A DNA stretch of 64,000 nucleotides, taken from NCBI RefSeq assembly GCF_000741575.1, contig NZ_JGYV01000010.1, forward strand, positions 62,001 to 126,000. The letters run 5' to 3'. Source of the DNA: Bifidobacterium cuniculi (lineage in GTDB: Bacteria; Actinomycetota; Actinomycetes; Actinomycetales; Bifidobacteriaceae). The notes under the pieces were generated by a model. That model was not told the origin of the DNA. It saw only the letters and a list, made by a program, of their open reading frames with translations, and searched no databases. Positions 45,911 to 54,832 of the stretch are shown here, in pieces (positions within the stretch are counted from its first letter, which is position 1; every line of letters starts with the position of its first letter). Made by a program: the position numbers and the translations under genes.

Positions 45911-47245
45911 ATGCACGTTTACACCACGGATCGCGGCGCCGTCACGGCCGCGCACACCCCCATGCCCACCGACACCAATGATGATACCCCCGTGGGCGAA
46001 CTCGAGTTCGACCGGATCGTCTCACGGTGGTCCAACCCGAAGATCGCGGGCACCCCCGCGTGGCGGCTCAACGGGATGATCCACCAACCCGACGTCGCCA
46101 GCGAACTGGTGCGCACGGCGATCACCGTGAAGACCGTGGAGGCGTTGCGCGACCCGTCCAAAACGCTCACGCGCCGGTACGCGCATTATCTGTGCTCGCG
46201 GGTGAGCATTGAGAAGATCCTCAACGACCAGTACGGGATGGCGCCCACCTTGGTGCGACAGGCCAGCAAATACGAAACGTTGCGTTTGAAACTGCGTGGC
46301 GGTGACGGGCGCGGCCACCGGGAACTGACGGATGAGGACATCTGGGACATCGCCGCCCGTGAGGAAGCGGACCGGCAGATGGCCGCGTACGCACGCGGGG
46401 AACGCAAATGGATGCGTTGGCCCCCGTTGCATGACGGGATGAGCACGAACCCGGCCGCGCACCGCCGTCTCAAATGCGGCGGTCTGGACCGGTGGCGCGA
46501 GTTGACCCAAGCGGCCGCGTTGGACGGCAACCGTCCCCACCGCAACATCGATGATGGTTTGCAGATCGGTGACATGCGGGTCGATGTCGCCGATGAGGCC
46601 CTCGGTCTGGTGGACGGGTCCGGTGGCATTGACCGTCAATGGTTGGCGGACCATCACATCACCTCCTCCATGATCAACGAGTTGAGTGACGAACGGTTGC
46701 TGGCCATGGGGTTGGACCCGCAGGAGCTGCGTGCCGCTGCGGCCTCCTTGGACGCCTCCGACGCCACTGTTGCGTGCCCTGTTGATGCGTCCGCCCCCCG
46801 CAGGTTGGAGGATCTGCCGTTGCCGCCGTTGGATGCGAAACACCGGCGTGCGGCCGAACGCATGGGTGATGTGGTCGACGATCCCGTGCTGTGCCTGTGG
46901 TTGGTGGCGGGCTACCATGGGCGCGCCCTGCAGCCGGATGCGGTGTTGTCCCATTACGGGTTCCCGGTGCGTTTGGCCCGTACCGCCCTGCGCGCCAAAC
47001 GCCTGCCCATGGACGGCAAAACCGTGGTGGATGTGTGGAGTGAGGCGTGCGGGCAGCTCAATGCGTTGGCCCGTCCCCGTGGCGCCACACCCGGCCCGGC
47101 GGGATACGCGGAGTTCCAGCGGACGGTCGAACGGTTCCGTGTGCAGATGCGCACCCAGATCATGTGCCGGTTGACCGGGCGGCGCAAGGTGGCGCACCCC
47201 ACGCAACCGCAGCCTGCGGCGCCACACCCCGTCGAATGCCATTGA
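45911..47245 (+). CDS. Hypothetical protein, possibly DNA-binding
   Basis: 444 residues, no family recognised. Charged and soluble. IEKILNDQYGMAPTLVRQASKYETLRLKL and SHYGFPVRLARTALRAKRLP could each be helix-turn-helix-like, and the C-terminus has an Arg-rich helix (RTVERFRVQMRTQIMCRLTGRRK, given in part). ATG 45911 follows an AGGGGGGG tract two bases upstream. The stop lies four bases from the convergent helicase stop with no terminator between. A regulatory or replication-related role is possible but not shown. Confidence 0.6.
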   Translation: MHVYTTDRGAVTAAHTPMPTDTNDDTPVGELEFDRIVSRWSNPKIAGTPAWRLNGMIHQPDVASELVRTAITVKTVEALRDPSKTLTRRYAHYLCSRVSIEKILNDQYGMAPTLVRQASKYETLRLKLRGGDGRGHRELTDEDIWDIAAREEADRQMAAYARGERKWMRWPPLHDGMSTNPAAHRRLKCGGLDRWRELTQAAALDGNRPHRNIDDGLQIGDMRVDVADEALGLVDGSGGIDRQWLADHHITSSMINELSDERLLAMGLDPQELRAAAASLDASDATVACPVDASAPRRLEDLPLPPLDAKHRRAAERMGDVVDDPVLCLWLVAGYHGRALQPDAVLSHYGFPVRLARTALRAKRLPMDGKTVVDVWSEACGQLNALARPRGATPGPAGYAEFQRTVERFRVQMRTQIMCRLTGRRKVAHPTQPQPAAPHPVECH

Positions 47246-47248
47246 TGG

Positions 47249-48676
47249 TCAGTCGGCGGACGCGGTGGTGTGTTTGAGTTCGCCCATCACCGCGTCCGCC
47301 AACACGGCCCGTCCGCTCAACACATCGAGTTTGCGTTCGTCGACGCTGTCACGGGTGACGATCCGGTGGATCTGCACGATACGGGTCTGCCCCTGCCGGT
47401 CCAACCGTGCGTTCGCCTGCGCCCAATCCTCCAAACTCCACGTCAGATTGAGCCACACGATGATGTGGCCCGCATGCTGGAGGTTCAACCCGAACTTCGC
47501 CTGGGCGGGGTGCGCCGCCAACACCGGCACCTCCCCATGGTTCCACGCGTCCACGATGCCGGGCTCGTCCACGGTGCGCACCCGTTTTCCGTACTTGGCG
47601 CGCAACCGTTCCAACTCGTCCCTCAACTGGTAGAACACGAGGATCTGTTCGCCTTGCGACTCCGCCATGATCCTGTCGAACACGTCGAGTTTGGCCGCAT
47701 CGTAATGGATGACACGCCCGTCCACGCTGTCCTCGTCCGGGTACAAACATCCGGAGGTGAATTGGACGAGTTTGCCCGCCAGGACGCCGGCGTTGACGGC
47801 GGTGACCTGACGGCCGGCCAATTCCAGCCACCGTTCGTGTTTGAACCGTTCGTACTCACGGCGGGTCTGTTCGGGCATCTCGACCCAATGGTCGATGATG
47901 AGGGGTTTGTCCGGCAACCCTTGGAGTTGTTCGCGTGCGAGCATCGTCAAACAGAACGGTTCGATCCGGCGCATGATCCGGTCGAACGCGCCGGGACGGG
48001 CCCGCCACTCGTACACCACATGCCCGTTGCGCCGCCCGGGCGTGAAATACGTTTCCCGGTACCGGGTCAACGTGGTCTCCAACGCGCCAGTCGTGTCCAA
48101 CAGGCGGCATTGCGCCCACAAGTCCATCAACCCTTTCGCAGCCGGTGTGCCCGTCAACCCCAACACCCATTGCACCGGGCGCCCATGCCCCGGGTGTTTG
48201 GGCGCGTGCGTGCGGTCCTGTCGGCGGCGTTTGAGGATGCGGAACCGGTTGGAGGACGGGTCCTTGTACCCGGACAGTTCATCCAATACGATCCCGTCCC
48301 ATGGCCATTGGGCCAGTTCCCGGTCCAACCACCCCAGGTTCTCCTGGTTGATGATCGTCACCGTCGCCTGTTGGGCCAATGCTTCACGTCGTTGCTTGGC
48401 GTTGGATTTCACCCCGCATGCGACCGCCCAGTCCAACGTGTGCGCCTGGCGCCATTTGGCCAGTTCCGTCGGCCAGGTGTTGACCGCCACGGTTTTGGGC
48501 GCGACGATCAGGAACCGCCAGTCGGGGTGGAGGCGGTGCATGACGTCCAAAATGGCGATGGTCGTCAATGTCTTGCCCAACCCCATGTCCAAAAACAGGC
48601 CGGCGCCCCCGTGCGTATGGAACGCTTGGAGGGCGAACAGGACGGCTTGTTTCTGGTATGCGTGCAATTCCACCAT
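47249..48676 (-). CDS. SNF2-like superfamily 2 helicase
   Basis: 475 residues. Walker A FLDMGLGKTLTT near residue 30, motif Ia VAPKTVAVNTW, Walker B GIVLDELSGYKDPSS (DELS instead of DEAH, as in many phage and plasmid SNF2-like helicases), motif III LGLTGTPAAKG, and C-terminal motifs V-VI in ARLDRQGQTRIVQIHRIV. No accessory DNA-binding domain, so it is a minimal motor. Probably acts in element DNA processing or replication. ATG 48676 is favoured because MVELHAYQKQAV matches the usual Q-motif start; the ribosome site is weak. Confidence 0.82.
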   Translation of the reverse strand: MVELHAYQKQAVLFALQAFHTHGGAGLFLDMGLGKTLTTIAILDVMHRLHPDWRFLIVAPKTVAVNTWPTELAKWRQAHTLDWAVACGVKSNAKQRREALAQQATVTIINQENLGWLDRELAQWPWDGIVLDELSGYKDPSSNRFRILKRRRQDRTHAPKHPGHGRPVQWVLGLTGTPAAKGLMDLWAQCRLLDTTGALETTLTRYRETYFTPGRRNGHVVYEWRARPGAFDRIMRRIEPFCLTMLAREQLQGLPDKPLIIDHWVEMPEQTRREYERFKHERWLELAGRQVTAVNAGVLAGKLVQFTSGCLYPDEDSVDGRVIHYDAAKLDVFDRIMAESQGEQILVFYQLRDELERLRAKYGKRVRTVDEPGIVDAWNHGEVPVLAAHPAQAKFGLNLQHAGHIIVWLNLTWSLEDWAQANARLDRQGQTRIVQIHRIVTRDSVDERKLDVLSGRAVLADAVMGELKHTTASAD

Positions 48677-48720
48677 GCCCGCTTGTGATGCGTCACACGG
48701 TGGGCGCATAGATGGCGGGC

Positions 48721-49782
48721 ATGAGGACGCAACCACGCAAACCCAAAGGCGCGCCCAATGGTACGGGCGGCCAATACGACCATCTCCCCCATGGGCATGA
48801 CACGTTGCCGGATCTGGCGCAGGATGTGCCCGATGAGGGCACGCTCCAATCGCACCGGGCACGCCGGGAGTATTACCAGGCCCGTGACCGGGCGCAACAG
48901 GGATGGATGTACATGGACCAGTTCCTCAAGGCGAGCGAACCGGCCGGCGATGGGCATGATTGGACAAGCCAACCGGTGTGTTCCATGGCGCGTGAAATGG
49001 AACTGGTGGAACGGGCCATCGGCCCCGAGGGCCGGCCCGGTCCGGTGGCCCGCAAGTTCCTCACAGTGACCGACTCCCCCAGCCAAGCGCAGGATCTGGC
49101 ACGCACTTGGGTGGATGGCACCCTGTTGGCGTTGCGCCGTTCCTGCGCGTTGGATCCCACCCGCTGCTATTCGGAACCGTTGGTGCGTGCCATGTTGGCG
49201 CCCGGCACGGTCAAACTCGAACGGATCCTCGCGAAACCCCCGTACTGTTTGTCCGCGCACCGGTCGCGGATAGGCAACCGGTACCGGGAACGGTTGGACG
49301 CGTACAAACGGGAGCATGGCCGTGTCGATGACCGGATCCGTGACCGGGTGTGGGATGAGACGTTGGCGGATTATGTCGAGGAGAAGATGGCGTCAGGGGC
49401 GAGCATGGGCGGCGGCCTGTACTATTCCAACGGCCAGGACGCGAACCCTAGGCATGCGCATGTGCGCCGGGCCATGGAACAGGGGTTGCCCGTACCGGTG
49501 CGGCGCAACCCGGATGGTTCGGTGTTCAACGGGCGTGCCGATTATGAGCGGATCCTCGCTGATTTCCGTTCCCAGTTGCACCAGCATTCCCTGGAGGCGG
49601 ACCGGGAGTCGTTCGGGTTCGACCCGGCGACCGATGCGGGACGGGTGGATACGACCGGGGTGGATCTGGTCAAAGTGTTCCAACAGGCCGCTAGGCAAGG
49701 CCATGATTTGGACGTGCTGGCGGATACACTGCACTTGGATGATGCCATGCGCCAACGGGTAATGGCGGCCGCGTGCACCTGA
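48721..49782 (+). CDS. Hypothetical protein with GTGGQYD N-terminal motif
   Basis: 353 residues. The N-terminal tail has KPKGAPNGTGGQYD. Short tails of the type P-x-G-x-GGQF/Y are frequent at the start of actinobacterial phage and mobile-element proteins of unknown role. The rest is soluble and charged, with ARTWVDGTLLALRRSC, RIGNRYRERLDAYKREH and DLVKVFQQAARQGHDLDVL. No catalytic motif recognised. Divergent from the helicase with 44 bases between starts, and closed by a strong hairpin at 49824. Confidence 0.62.
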   Translation: MRTQPRKPKGAPNGTGGQYDHLPHGHDTLPDLAQDVPDEGTLQSHRARREYYQARDRAQQGWMYMDQFLKASEPAGDGHDWTSQPVCSMAREMELVERAIGPEGRPGPVARKFLTVTDSPSQAQDLARTWVDGTLLALRRSCALDPTRCYSEPLVRAMLAPGTVKLERILAKPPYCLSAHRSRIGNRYRERLDAYKREHGRVDDRIRDRVWDETLADYVEEKMASGASMGGGLYYSNGQDANPRHAHVRRAMEQGLPVPVRRNPDGSVFNGRADYERILADFRSQLHQHSLEADRESFGFDPATDAGRVDTTGVDLVKVFQQAARQGHDLDVLADTLHLDDAMRQRVMAAACT

Positions 49783-49823
49783 CCGGGGCGGGACGCATGG
49801 CGTGTGCGATATTATTACGGGTA

Positions 49824-49850
49824 CGGCAGGGGGTGGGACGCCCCCTGCCG
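49824..49850 (+). terminator. Terminator hairpin
   Basis: Perfect 10-bp arms CGGCAGGGGG (49824-49833) and complement (49841-49850), 42 bases after the stop of 48721-49782 and before the next gene. Confidence 0.75.
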
Positions 49851-49879
49851 CTCTTATGGCATGGAAAGGCAGGGGCGTC

Positions 49880-50317
49880 ATGAAAGAACCGCGGTGGAAT
49901 CCGTTCGTCGCGTTGGGCAAACTCCTCTTCGCCTTGGTGCTGATCGGTGTGGTCCTTGCGTTCATGGCCGGGGCGGTGCTGTGGGGCATCATCAAAGCGA
50001 TATGGCCGTTCCTGGTCGTGGCCGGCGTCGTGGGGGCCATCATGTTCCTGGTCGACGTGGACCGGGAGAAGAAACAGCGGATGATGGCTGAACAGGCCGC
50101 ACGGCAAGCGGCATGGGAGGCGGAACAGGCCCGGTTGGCGGCGTTGCCCAAACCACCCGCGCCCGGGGTGCCTCCCACGGGGCAAAGCGAGGGACGGTGG
50201 ACGGTGGATTACTGGCCGCCATTGACCCAATCCACACCAATGCGCCCCTTACCGGTGGCGGCCGACAGTGTGGCGGCACCGGTGGTGATGCCGCCAACCA
50301 GGTCACCATCCCATTGA
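49880..50317 (+). CDS. Small two-helix membrane protein
   Basis: 145 residues: LFALVLIGVVLAFMAGAVLWGIIKAI and FLVVAGVVGAIMFLVDV form a membrane hairpin, followed by a charged coiled-coil stretch (REKKQRMMAEQAARQAAWEAEQARL) and a Pro-rich tail. No family recognised. This layout would suit a membrane partner of the conjugation machinery, but that is inference. ATG 49880 has AGGGG upstream. The last 15 bases overlap the convergent gene 50303-50926. Confidence 0.6.
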   Translation: MKEPRWNPFVALGKLLFALVLIGVVLAFMAGAVLWGIIKAIWPFLVVAGVVGAIMFLVDVDREKKQRMMAEQAARQAAWEAEQARLAALPKPPAPGVPPTGQSEGRWTVDYWPPLTQSTPMRPLPVAADSVAAPVVMPPTRSPSH

Positions 50318-50926
50318 TGCGAACGCGTCCGCCGGATCCGTTGGGGGTGGTGTGGGTGCCGTTGGGGTGGCGTCCACCACTTGCACCGGTGTGCTCCCCT
50401 CCTCCCCCGGTTCGCCAGAGGTGTCGGTGTCGGTGATGCCCAACAGGTGTTGGGCGAACCCGATGGCGCCATGGGAGGTGAACAGTTCATCAACCGCGTC
50501 CTCATCCAAACTGGCCGCAACCTGCGCTTTGCGTGGCGGGGTGTATTTCACGCCCGGCGGCAGCACGCCATGCAACTGTGTTTCCACCAGCACACGCAAC
50601 CAGCCGTCCGTGACCAGCTCAGGGTCGGCCACCGGCAGCGTCAACGTCATATCCACATGCCCATGCTCCTGCAACCATTCACCCAACGCCACGGTGTCCG
50701 ACACACTGTAACGGCCATGTTGGCCGCCACGGCTCAACGACACGCGCCCTATGCGTTGGCCATTTACCATGATGTCCTCGGGCTGGCCGGCGGTGAGACG
50801 GTCCTCCTGCGCGGCCTTGCAGGCCCGCTCCACCATGTCCCACCGTTCCTTGTACGCCTTGGCCACACCGATGGCGGCCCGCAACTGCGCGTCCGACAAG
50901 CCGCTCACATCCATCACACGATCCAT
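50303..50926 (-). CDS. Hypothetical protein, third gene of the VirB4 operon
   Basis: 207 residues, no recognised family. Helical N-terminus (SDAQLRAAIGVAKAYKERWDMVERACK), a central region HVDMTLTLPVADPELVTDG, and an acidic, Pro/Thr-rich tail (TPTAPTPPPTDPADAF). ATG 50926 is preceded by AAAGGAG. It follows 51020-51637 by 93 bases on the same strand, so it is probably the last gene of a leftward transcript with the ATPase gene. Probably cytoplasmic. Confidence 0.6.
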   Translation of the reverse strand: MDRVMDVSGLSDAQLRAAIGVAKAYKERWDMVERACKAAQEDRLTAGQPEDIMVNGQRIGRVSLSRGGQHGRYSVSDTVALGEWLQEHGHVDMTLTLPVADPELVTDGWLRVLVETQLHGVLPPGVKYTPPRKAQVAASLDEDAVDELFTSHGAIGFAQHLLGITDTDTSGEPGEEGSTPVQVVDATPTAPTPPPTDPADAFASMGW

Positions 50927-51019
50927 GACGCCCGCTCCTTTCCCATACGCCTCATGGCACGCACCCCACGTATAGGGCGCGCCAGCGTATCATGCGTCCG
51001 CATCAACGTTTCACTCCCC

Positions 51020-51637
51020 CTACTCCATGGGCAGGCGGGTGCCGGCCGGCCCCAAGTGTTGCTCGGAGTACGCGTCCACCAACCCAGTCAGATCATTGCC
51101 GCCATGCATGGAGTCCACGACCATGCGGCACATGCGCACACGCATCATGTCCCCCATGAGCCATGCGAGGAACATGCGCAACGACCAGGCGCCCGCGGAC
51201 CGGTCGAACCGGGCGAGCTGCCCGTCCAACATGGCCAGATCCACACCGGGCCGCCAACCGGGAGTGAAACACGCGAATCCGTCACCCGCGCCATGCACCA
51301 TGTCCAGCATGCCAGCCATGCCCACCTGTGGTTGGGTGACGCTCACCGCGGCGGCGTACACGAACGCGGGATCGGAGAACGCGGTGTCCAACACCCCTAT
51401 GGTCCACGGGTTGGGCGCCAAATCGGGCGCGTGCAGCACCCGCACCCATTCGGCCGCCATCATGTCCCCGGTGACGGTGTCCTCACGCAACGCCATGCAC
51501 ACCATGCGCGGCGCATGCGCCTCCACCGGCATACCGGCCGGTTCCTCTACATGTGCCGGTTCCACAGTTGGTGTGGTGGTGGAGGCGGGTTCGTGGGCTG
51601 TAACAACCCCATCATCATGTTTGTTGAACAATCTCAT
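51020..51637 (-). CDS. Hypothetical protein, second gene of the VirB4 operon
   Basis: 205 residues, no recognised family. An N-terminal Thr/Pro/Glu/His-rich stretch (about 10-45) precedes a Met-rich globular part (GMAGMLDMVHGAGDGF, FLAWLMGDMMRVRMCRMVV). No signal peptide. It begins 23 bases after the ATPase gene. GTG 51643 is an alternative start two residues longer. High Met content is unusual compared with core genes. Confidence 0.58.
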   Translation of the reverse strand: MRLFNKHDDGVVTAHEPASTTTPTVEPAHVEEPAGMPVEAHAPRMVCMALREDTVTGDMMAAEWVRVLHAPDLAPNPWTIGVLDTAFSDPAFVYAAAVSVTQPQVGMAGMLDMVHGAGDGFACFTPGWRPGVDLAMLDGQLARFDRSAGAWSLRMFLAWLMGDMMRVRMCRMVVDSMHGGNDLTGLVDAYSEQHLGPAGTRLPME

Positions 51638-51660
51638 GCCCACCGGTGATGCGTCACAAT

Positions 51661-54255
51661 TCAGATCAGATCCTGGCTGATGCGCACCTCCACGGGGATC
51701 GCGGACCCGTCCACACCCATGTAGTAACAGATCGTGCCACGCAGCAAGCGTCCATCGGCCGGGTCGAACAACGCATACAACGACTGCCAGTCGGGCGCCT
51801 CCGACTCCGTGTCCAACACGCGCGCATGCATCATACGCTCATGCAGGCGCCCGTCCTCGGGCTGGTTGAACAAACGGCACACCGCCTGCGCCTGGCTTTC
51901 GCCGGTCGAACCACCCTCGTTCCTCACGCCCATGCCCAACGCCAAACCACGGCCCACGAAATCCTCCAGGCCCGCGTCCACGAACTCATCGACCTTCTGG
52001 CTGGCGAACACCGGCAGATAATGCTGGGCGCGCGCCAAACGGCCCATGCGGGTCACCAACCCCACACCGAACTCATCACCCAACAGGCTCCACGCCTCAT
52101 CGACGATCAGCACCCCGTTGCGGCCCATGATCGCGGCCGTCGCACCCAACGCGGCCATACGCACCACCCACCGTTGGATATCCGACACGGCGGACGAACC
52201 GGTCTTGTCGGAAATGATGTTCAACGTGCCCGCGCTCAACAAGGTCAACCCCTGGCTGATCGCCAGACTGCGCCCGCCATGACGGGTGCCATAGATCAGC
52301 TGGAACATCGGGTCGGAACGCACCACACGGCGCAACACGGGCGTGATCTGCTCGACCAACGGGTCGATGCGTTCCGCATCCGAACCCCGGGCCATGTACG
52401 CCTCATACGCCATGTCGACCGCCTCACCCAAACAGTCGGCGCCATGCGCCGTCCCATACGAGATGATCGTCGTCAACGCCAGTTCACGGGCCCGGTCGCC
52501 GTGTTTGCCGCCGGTGATCTGCGAGAGCATCTCCACGGCCGTCTGCACCCTGTCCGTGCGCATCCGGTCAGGGATGCAACGCAACGGGTCGAGGATCCCG
52601 TTCGCATCCGGACTGTCCAACCGCACGATCGTGCCGTGGCGTTTGCGCACGAACCCGGTGAAATCATCCGAATTGGGTTTCGGGTCCAAAAACACGATGG
52701 GGATATGCGGCCTATCCTCCGCCACATGCGGTGCGTACGGGACCATGCGCGGATGCTGGACGCCGTCCTTGGTGGTGTACGGGTCGGGCAACTGCGCCAA
52801 TTGGGCCGCGATGTGCAACAGCACACGGGTCTTGCCTGAACCCGTGGCGCCCGTCACCAGCAGACACGGCGGATCATGCTTCTCACGCGACTCGAACGGG
52901 GACACGTACACCGGTTGCAGATCTGCCTCCGTGAACCCAAGCAGGGCGCCCGGCAGGTCACTGGCCGCGCCCCGGCCCATGTCGTCGCCGGCGACCGAAC
53001 GGCCCGCCAGGCCCGCGTATGCGAGGATCGGCACGGGCCAATACACGGGGCTGGGGTTGAAGGCCACGGGGCTGCCGATCATCATGTCCTGGAACGCGGC
53101 CTCCTGCCGGTCCGGGTTCAACGACACCTCCCCCGGGTACAGCACCTGCGTGGGCCGGTCGATGATCTGCGGAATCGCGGCGTGCACCCGCGCGTCGATC
53201 AACGTGGGCCATGGCCGCTCCCCCGTCTGGTACACGTCATTGACGGCGGCGAGCTCACCGGCCACACGCACGTTGCGTTTGTGCCCATCCATGGCCTGCT
53301 GCATCGCCTTGTCGTACACATTCTCCTTGTCCTTGTCGATCTGTTCACGGCTCATGTCGCCGGGTTCCAACAGGCCACGCACCGACAGGCACAACGCGCC
53401 CTGTCCGCCGCCACGGCCCTGCGCCAACAGGCTCGCCGCCCAATCCGAGTCCTGCACCTCGCGTTCGTCCTGCCCCTCGAACGGCAACGCGCCCAGGGAG
53501 ACGATAGTCATGGGATAGGAATACGGGTTGTGGTCGCGCCATGTGCGGCAATCCCCGCCCAGGTCGAAGAAGCGGGCGGCACGGCGGCATGACTCGTAGT
53601 CGGGGAACGTGTGCATGTGCTCGTGTTCGACCATGACGGGCACGATTTCGGGTTTGCGGTCCGTGCGCCACCATGCCAGGGCACGCCGCATCATCGCGTT
53701 GGACGGTATGGTGCAGCCCGCGTCCTGGAACAGTTGCGCGATCGTGTCCCGGTCATGGTCGAATGCGGAGTCCTCCACGATGCCCAACGCGTCCAAACTT
53801 GTTATCGTGTTCAACGCGCCCAGCATGCGCCGCCACACGCTGCGCCGTTCCTTGCCTCCCCCGGTGGACAGGCGCACGCCGATGAGGGTGAACCGGTCGT
53901 GGACGGCGGTGTTGTCGTACTCGCGTTGCAACCGGATGCGGCTGGCCATGTCCAGTTTGCCGCTGGGGACGAATGGTTCGGGGGTGCTGACCGCAAGGAT
54001 GTGGATCTCCCTATAGAACCCTTTCATCGCTTTGCGGCCGGCGAATGGGATGTGCGGGGTGAGTTCCGCGATGCGTGGCAGCAGGGTCAACAGTGGGCGC
54101 GCGTTGCGTTCCCGGTCCGTCCAGTTGGCGGCGTCCCGGACGGGTGGTTGTGCGGGCAGTTGCGCGTACAACCATGCGGCGCCGTCCACGGTGCGTACGA
54201 ACCCGTTGCCCAGATGGCGGGCGCTGGTGCCCGCGTTGCGTATCGTTTCGCTCAT
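51661..54255 (-). CDS. VirB4/TraE-type conjugation ATPase
   Basis: 864 residues, the size of type IV secretion VirB4 proteins. Walker A is VTGATGSGKTRVLL (about residues 467-480), Walker B NGVLIVDEAWSLLGDE (about 711-726), with FLDPKPNSDDF and FASQKVDEFVDA between and after as expected for the family. The N-terminal ~450 residues form the variable VirB4 domain. It would power DNA or protein movement at the conjugation pore on the cytoplasmic face. ATG 54255. The repeat module at 54408-54724 lies directly upstream and probably holds the operon's control region. Confidence 0.85.
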   Translation of the reverse strand: MSETIRNAGTSARHLGNGFVRTVDGAAWLYAQLPAQPPVRDAANWTDRERNARPLLTLLPRIAELTPHIPFAGRKAMKGFYREIHILAVSTPEPFVPSGKLDMASRIRLQREYDNTAVHDRFTLIGVRLSTGGGKERRSVWRRMLGALNTITSLDALGIVEDSAFDHDRDTIAQLFQDAGCTIPSNAMMRRALAWWRTDRKPEIVPVMVEHEHMHTFPDYESCRRAARFFDLGGDCRTWRDHNPYSYPMTIVSLGALPFEGQDEREVQDSDWAASLLAQGRGGGQGALCLSVRGLLEPGDMSREQIDKDKENVYDKAMQQAMDGHKRNVRVAGELAAVNDVYQTGERPWPTLIDARVHAAIPQIIDRPTQVLYPGEVSLNPDRQEAAFQDMMIGSPVAFNPSPVYWPVPILAYAGLAGRSVAGDDMGRGAASDLPGALLGFTEADLQPVYVSPFESREKHDPPCLLVTGATGSGKTRVLLHIAAQLAQLPDPYTTKDGVQHPRMVPYAPHVAEDRPHIPIVFLDPKPNSDDFTGFVRKRHGTIVRLDSPDANGILDPLRCIPDRMRTDRVQTAVEMLSQITGGKHGDRARELALTTIISYGTAHGADCLGEAVDMAYEAYMARGSDAERIDPLVEQITPVLRRVVRSDPMFQLIYGTRHGGRSLAISQGLTLLSAGTLNIISDKTGSSAVSDIQRWVVRMAALGATAAIMGRNGVLIVDEAWSLLGDEFGVGLVTRMGRLARAQHYLPVFASQKVDEFVDAGLEDFVGRGLALGMGVRNEGGSTGESQAQAVCRLFNQPEDGRLHERMMHARVLDTESEAPDWQSLYALFDPADGRLLRGTICYYMGVDGSAIPVEVRISQDLI

Positions 54256-54407
54256 GCCCTGCGCCTATGCGCACACCCCGGTCCCCACCCCCGACTGTTT
54301 GAAAACAATGGGATCGTTTTTGCCTGCCGCACACCATGGTTTTTATCCCACGGGCCATACGGGATCGGGTGGATGGCCTGTGGGTGTGCTTCGGTGACCG
54401 CAAAGGG

Positions 54408-54724
54408 GTCTTCACCGACGCAGTGATGTCGGTGAAGACCACTCAACCTTACTGCCGATTGGTGTTCGAGGCCCTGAAACCATGTTTCTTCACCGACGCA
54501 GTGGCCTTATAAAGGAACCCTTGAAATCGGCTCCCCTATACAAAGACCTTAAAAGTCGGTGCGTCACCGAAGAAACTTGGCAAACCTCAATCGGCAGTAG
54601 GCTAGGAGCCTTCAGTGACATTCGAATGTCGGTGAAGAAACTTACCTTTCTTCACCGACATCGCTTGTGCGGTCGGTGAAGAAACCTGCATGTCGGTGAA
54701 GAAACCTGTGATGTCACTGCGTCG
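54408..54724. repeat. Twin repeat module, copy 1 (upstream of the VirB4 operon)
   Basis: About 317 bases, roughly nine tenths identical by eye to 56263-56580. Contains seven copies of GTCGGTGAAGA(AAC), four forward (54428, 54628, 54672, 54692) and three reverse (54408, 54484, 54647), plus a variant at 54563. Two form perfect inverted pairs: 54408-54439 (12-bp arms, 8-base spacer) and 54626-54661 (15-bp arms, 6-base spacer). The palindrome GACATTCGAATGTC lies at 54617-54630. No gene fits here. Confidence 0.9.
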
Positions 54725-54794
54725 CCGATCCACCCGGGAAACAAAAAACGAACCATTGCGTACCATATTGTTTTCGGCCGTGGGGAGTGAAAAA

Positions 54795-54815
54795 CCGCCC
54801 CCCGACCGGGGGCGG
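54795..54815 (-). terminator. Intrinsic terminator of the HNH nuclease operon
   Basis: G/C hairpin CCGCCCC...GGGGCGG located 18 bases past the HNH stop. On the reverse strand it is followed by TTTTT, a classical Rho-independent layout. Confidence 0.82.
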
Positions 54816-54832
54816 CGCGTGGGTGTTGGCTT

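Noticed and set aside
54408..54724. CRISPR-like array of short repeats
   Set aside because: Motifs occur in both orientations with irregular spacing, spacers are not unique sequences of constant length, and the whole block is duplicated at 56263. No cas genes are nearby.
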